A DNA stretch of 64,000 bases from Hyposmocoma kahamanoa (lineage: Eukaryota > Arthropoda > Insecta > Lepidoptera > Cosmopterigidae). The notes under the pieces were generated by a model that saw only the letters and a list, made by a program, of their open reading frames with translations, was not told where the DNA came from and made no database searches. Where the stretch lies: positions 987,076 to 1,051,075 of the forward strand of contig NW_020654289.1 in NCBI RefSeq assembly GCF_003589595.1, in the 5' to 3' direction. Positions 61,675 to 64,000 of the stretch are shown here, one piece after another; the first letter of the stretch is position 1; every line of letters begins with the position of its first letter. The position numbers and the translations under genes were made by a program.

Positions 61675-61860
61675 CGCCCAAACTAGGGAATTCCCTGTAC
61701 TATACGTACCAGAGCAACGGATTTCGCTCTGAGGCACTTGCCAAAACATTCAGACCAGAAACAGAAAAGTTCATTTCCGAAATTGGTCCTACCGCGAATC
61801 AAATCCAGGACCTCCGCATCCAGCGCCCACAAACCACGAGGCTTACCAAGGTCGTCAAAT
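61675..61860 (-). mobile_element. tRNA-derived SINE family S2, antisense
   Basis: GGGAATTCCCTGTACTATAC, AACATTCAGACCAGAAACAG, GAAATTGGTCCTACCGCGAA and CATCCAGCGCCCACAAACCA on the plus strand, parallel to 9295-9470. Confidence 0.7.
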
Positions 61861-61934
61861 TCCATTCTCAGTTCGTTGATATAGTGCCCACTCGTATCAA
61901 AACGCTTTGCTTTCTTCGTTAGAGTCTATACTAA

Positions 61935-62162
61935 CTACGTCAAATGGCTTTGGCTGGTTCCGCATAACAGAGTGTTGAATCAATCAATACGGTGTGAAAA
62001 CATTACTCTTAAAAATTTTCACGAAAAACTTACCTCGAAATTTTACAAGAAAACCGCTTATTCAATAGGTACTGTACATATACCAATGATTTTTTTTATA
62101 TCAACTGTACTAAATAGAACACGTATACTATACGATATACATTTTTCAAATGGTTTTGATTT
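61935..62162 (+). repeat. Three-copy repeat family, sense copy
   Basis: TCAAATGGCTTTGGCTGGTT, TTTTACAAGAAAACCGCTTA, TTCAATAGGTACTGTACATA and CACGTATACTATACGATATA, ending TTTTTCAAATGGTTTT. Confidence 0.75.
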
Positions 62163-62507
62163 CATTTTTTTTTAGTCTGAAATAAAACCTGCCGCCCGAT
62201 CCAAGCAAAGTGAACTGTATTAGTACGGGAAAAATCTGAATTCGAGTTGTGCCAGTGTAGACTTTTAATGCGTACGGGAAAGGAATGGATACGCTAGCGG
62301 CATTATCATAATCTGTGTTTCACGAAAATTACAACTAGACTAGATCTATTTTGTTTCTAAACATACAGAGATTTGTCGCTAGGGATATTAAGCAGAGAAT
62401 TCTAAAAATGTGCACCCCATTACACTAAGCACGCAAAGATTAAAAGAAACAAAATAGTTTTAGTGCACGTGAAGTTTTTCTCGGTGGCAGTTGCGAAGCT
62501 GCTAACT

Positions 62508-62556
62508 CTTTTCTCTTTCTCTCGTATGACATTAACAACACGAGAGAGAAAGATAA
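62508..62556. repeat. Inverted repeat TCTTTCTCTCGT / ACGAGAGAGAAAGA
   Basis: Arms of about 12 bp separated by a TGACATTAACAAC loop. Confidence 0.7.
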
Positions 62557-62659
62557 ATACAACAGCGATCGAGCATCCTTACGCCACTACAATAATAATG
62601 TAATTTTATGTAGAAAATTCCATTAGTATGTGGGTAATTTAACTTTCATACAAAATTAT

Positions 62660-62751
62660 CAGTGGCAAAGGGACCTGTTACAACAGTCCCGTCGAATTAT
62701 AAGAAATCTGTTCTCCAACGTACTACAAATAATACGCACCCTTCGCCACTG
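62660..62751. mobile_element. 92-bp hAT-like MITE
   Basis: CAGTGGCAAAGGGAC at the left and, inverted, CAGTGGCGAAGGGTG at the right. CAGTGGC-type ends suit hAT elements. The flanking 8 bp (AAAATTAT and ATATTTAG) are similar but not identical, so the target duplication is only tentative. Confidence 0.65.
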
Positions 62752-64000
62752 ATATTTAGACTTTAAAAAAGCTTCTACTGCCTACGTCAAGACATTTTTG
62801 TAATAGATACTGCATATGAGCTTACTGTGCATGCTTTCTGTGTTGGTATCATGTGAAGCCTGCCAACATTCACGTGATGCGGATCTTGCGAAACGCTCCA
62901 CCCTCCAATGTTGTTAGAACTAAGTCCGATAAGGTTAGTCGGCGATTGCTTATTTATGTTTTGGGCAGACACTTTCATTAATGACGTCACTATTGCAATG
63001 TCATATTCGAAAGAAATGCCGTACGTCTTTAAAACGTACCAATTTTAAACAATTTTGTTTCTAATTGACAAGTGGTGAGCTATTATGCCGTTAAACTTCA
63101 TTAGATGAATCACTTGTATGCCAATTGAACGTAATGTGTGAGGTAGATCCTTTGGATAAGCATCGGAGATCTGATACACCATTAATAATACATGAAGTCA
63201 ACCTTAGCGGTTGGAACAATGCTATAATGTTAGTGTCTGACCTGTTTATGGGTTACAAGAATACGGAAACATTAATATGTCAATGAAACGGTTGAACAAC
63301 AAACTCAATATTGTACAATATGTTATAGTTTGTGTGTGACTGTAATGTACATTTCAATCTTTAACATTGATATTGCAATGTTTACCTAAGCTTGCTGCCC
63401 ATGGCACTTCTAAAGAGTCAGAAGCTTTGTAGCGTTCATTGGTTAAGTTTTCATGCGTTTTTTAGCTTTGTATTAGATAGCACTCAAGGCTGTGACATAT
63501 CACACATTTGGTGCTACATTTTTATTTAACACTACAAATTTTATTTATTTCGACATATTTAATTCAATTGTACTGAAATTACAATTACATCAATGTAGCA
63601 CCAAATAAGTGATATACATAACAACGTAGTGAATAAAAGGCGCTCATAAGTTAATTTTCACCCATTATTAAGTTATTACACTTTTTGAAAACTAGAGAAC
63701 CGCAGGGTGATAGCCTGTTTGGGCATCCGATACGACAATACATTTTTTCATATTTCCTTGGAAGGTAAGATCGAATTCAGGGAAAACCCAAACGAAGTTG
63801 TTTAGATCAGATATGGGGAAAAAATATGGATAATATGGAAGTTAGTTATGCAATAATTGCTAAACATAACGACTATTCGAAAACAGGTCAGCTTTCATAA
63901 AGACGCTTCTATCGTTAACTTGTTTTTATTTTTCAATTTCATATATCATCCATTCATGCTAGAACATTGCTTAATAACAGGATATCTTAATAGGCATATT
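62752..64000. other. No recognised gene or shared repeat
   Basis: AT-rich with only short open frames. No casein kinase tail exon recognised. Confidence 0.4.

Overview
This is a eukaryotic, AT-rich, repeat-dense window. Small phase-matched exons are separated by introns of hundreds of bases to 15 kb. Dispersed tRNA-derived SINEs, an R1-clade non-LTR element, a Tc1 element and many foldback MITEs suggest an insect, most likely a moth or butterfly. That assignment is inference from repeat style and protein similarity recalled from memory; no search was run. Two assembly gaps of N lie at 19127-19136 and 46969-47068.

Two host genes can be rebuilt from exon fragments. On the minus strand, five exons between 17655 and 8432 join in phase into the last ~257 residues of a CRAL-TRIO (Sec14-like) lipid-binding protein. 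Its first exon(s) are not found. On the plus strand, exons from 31208 to 57563 encode casein kinase I gamma (gilgamesh/CSNK1G type), running through the complete kinase catalytic core. The C-terminal tail exons are not seen and probably lie beyond the window. The kinase gene has a tandem pair of alternative third exons (51832-51983 and 52583-52746). Their phases mean exactly one of the two must be used to keep the reading frame.

Layout: 1-8.1 kb is a 56-bp satellite with a nested SINE plus intergenic repeats. 8.4-17.7 kb is the CRAL-TRIO gene, with a truncated GC-rich R1-clade insertion (11363-12960, 15-bp target duplication) in its largest intron. 17.7-30.5 kb is repeat-rich intergenic sequence with foldback elements and a decayed RTE-like element. 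30.58-30.87 kb is a candidate promoter or first-exon region of the kinase. 31.2-57.6 kb is the kinase gene, whose introns hold retroelement tails, a Tc1 element with double-repeat ends, and several MITEs. 57.6-64 kb has repeats and no recognised exon.

The two genes are divergently arranged but no functional link between them is visible. Most of the remaining sequence is explained by about a dozen interspersed families present in two to fourteen copies each.
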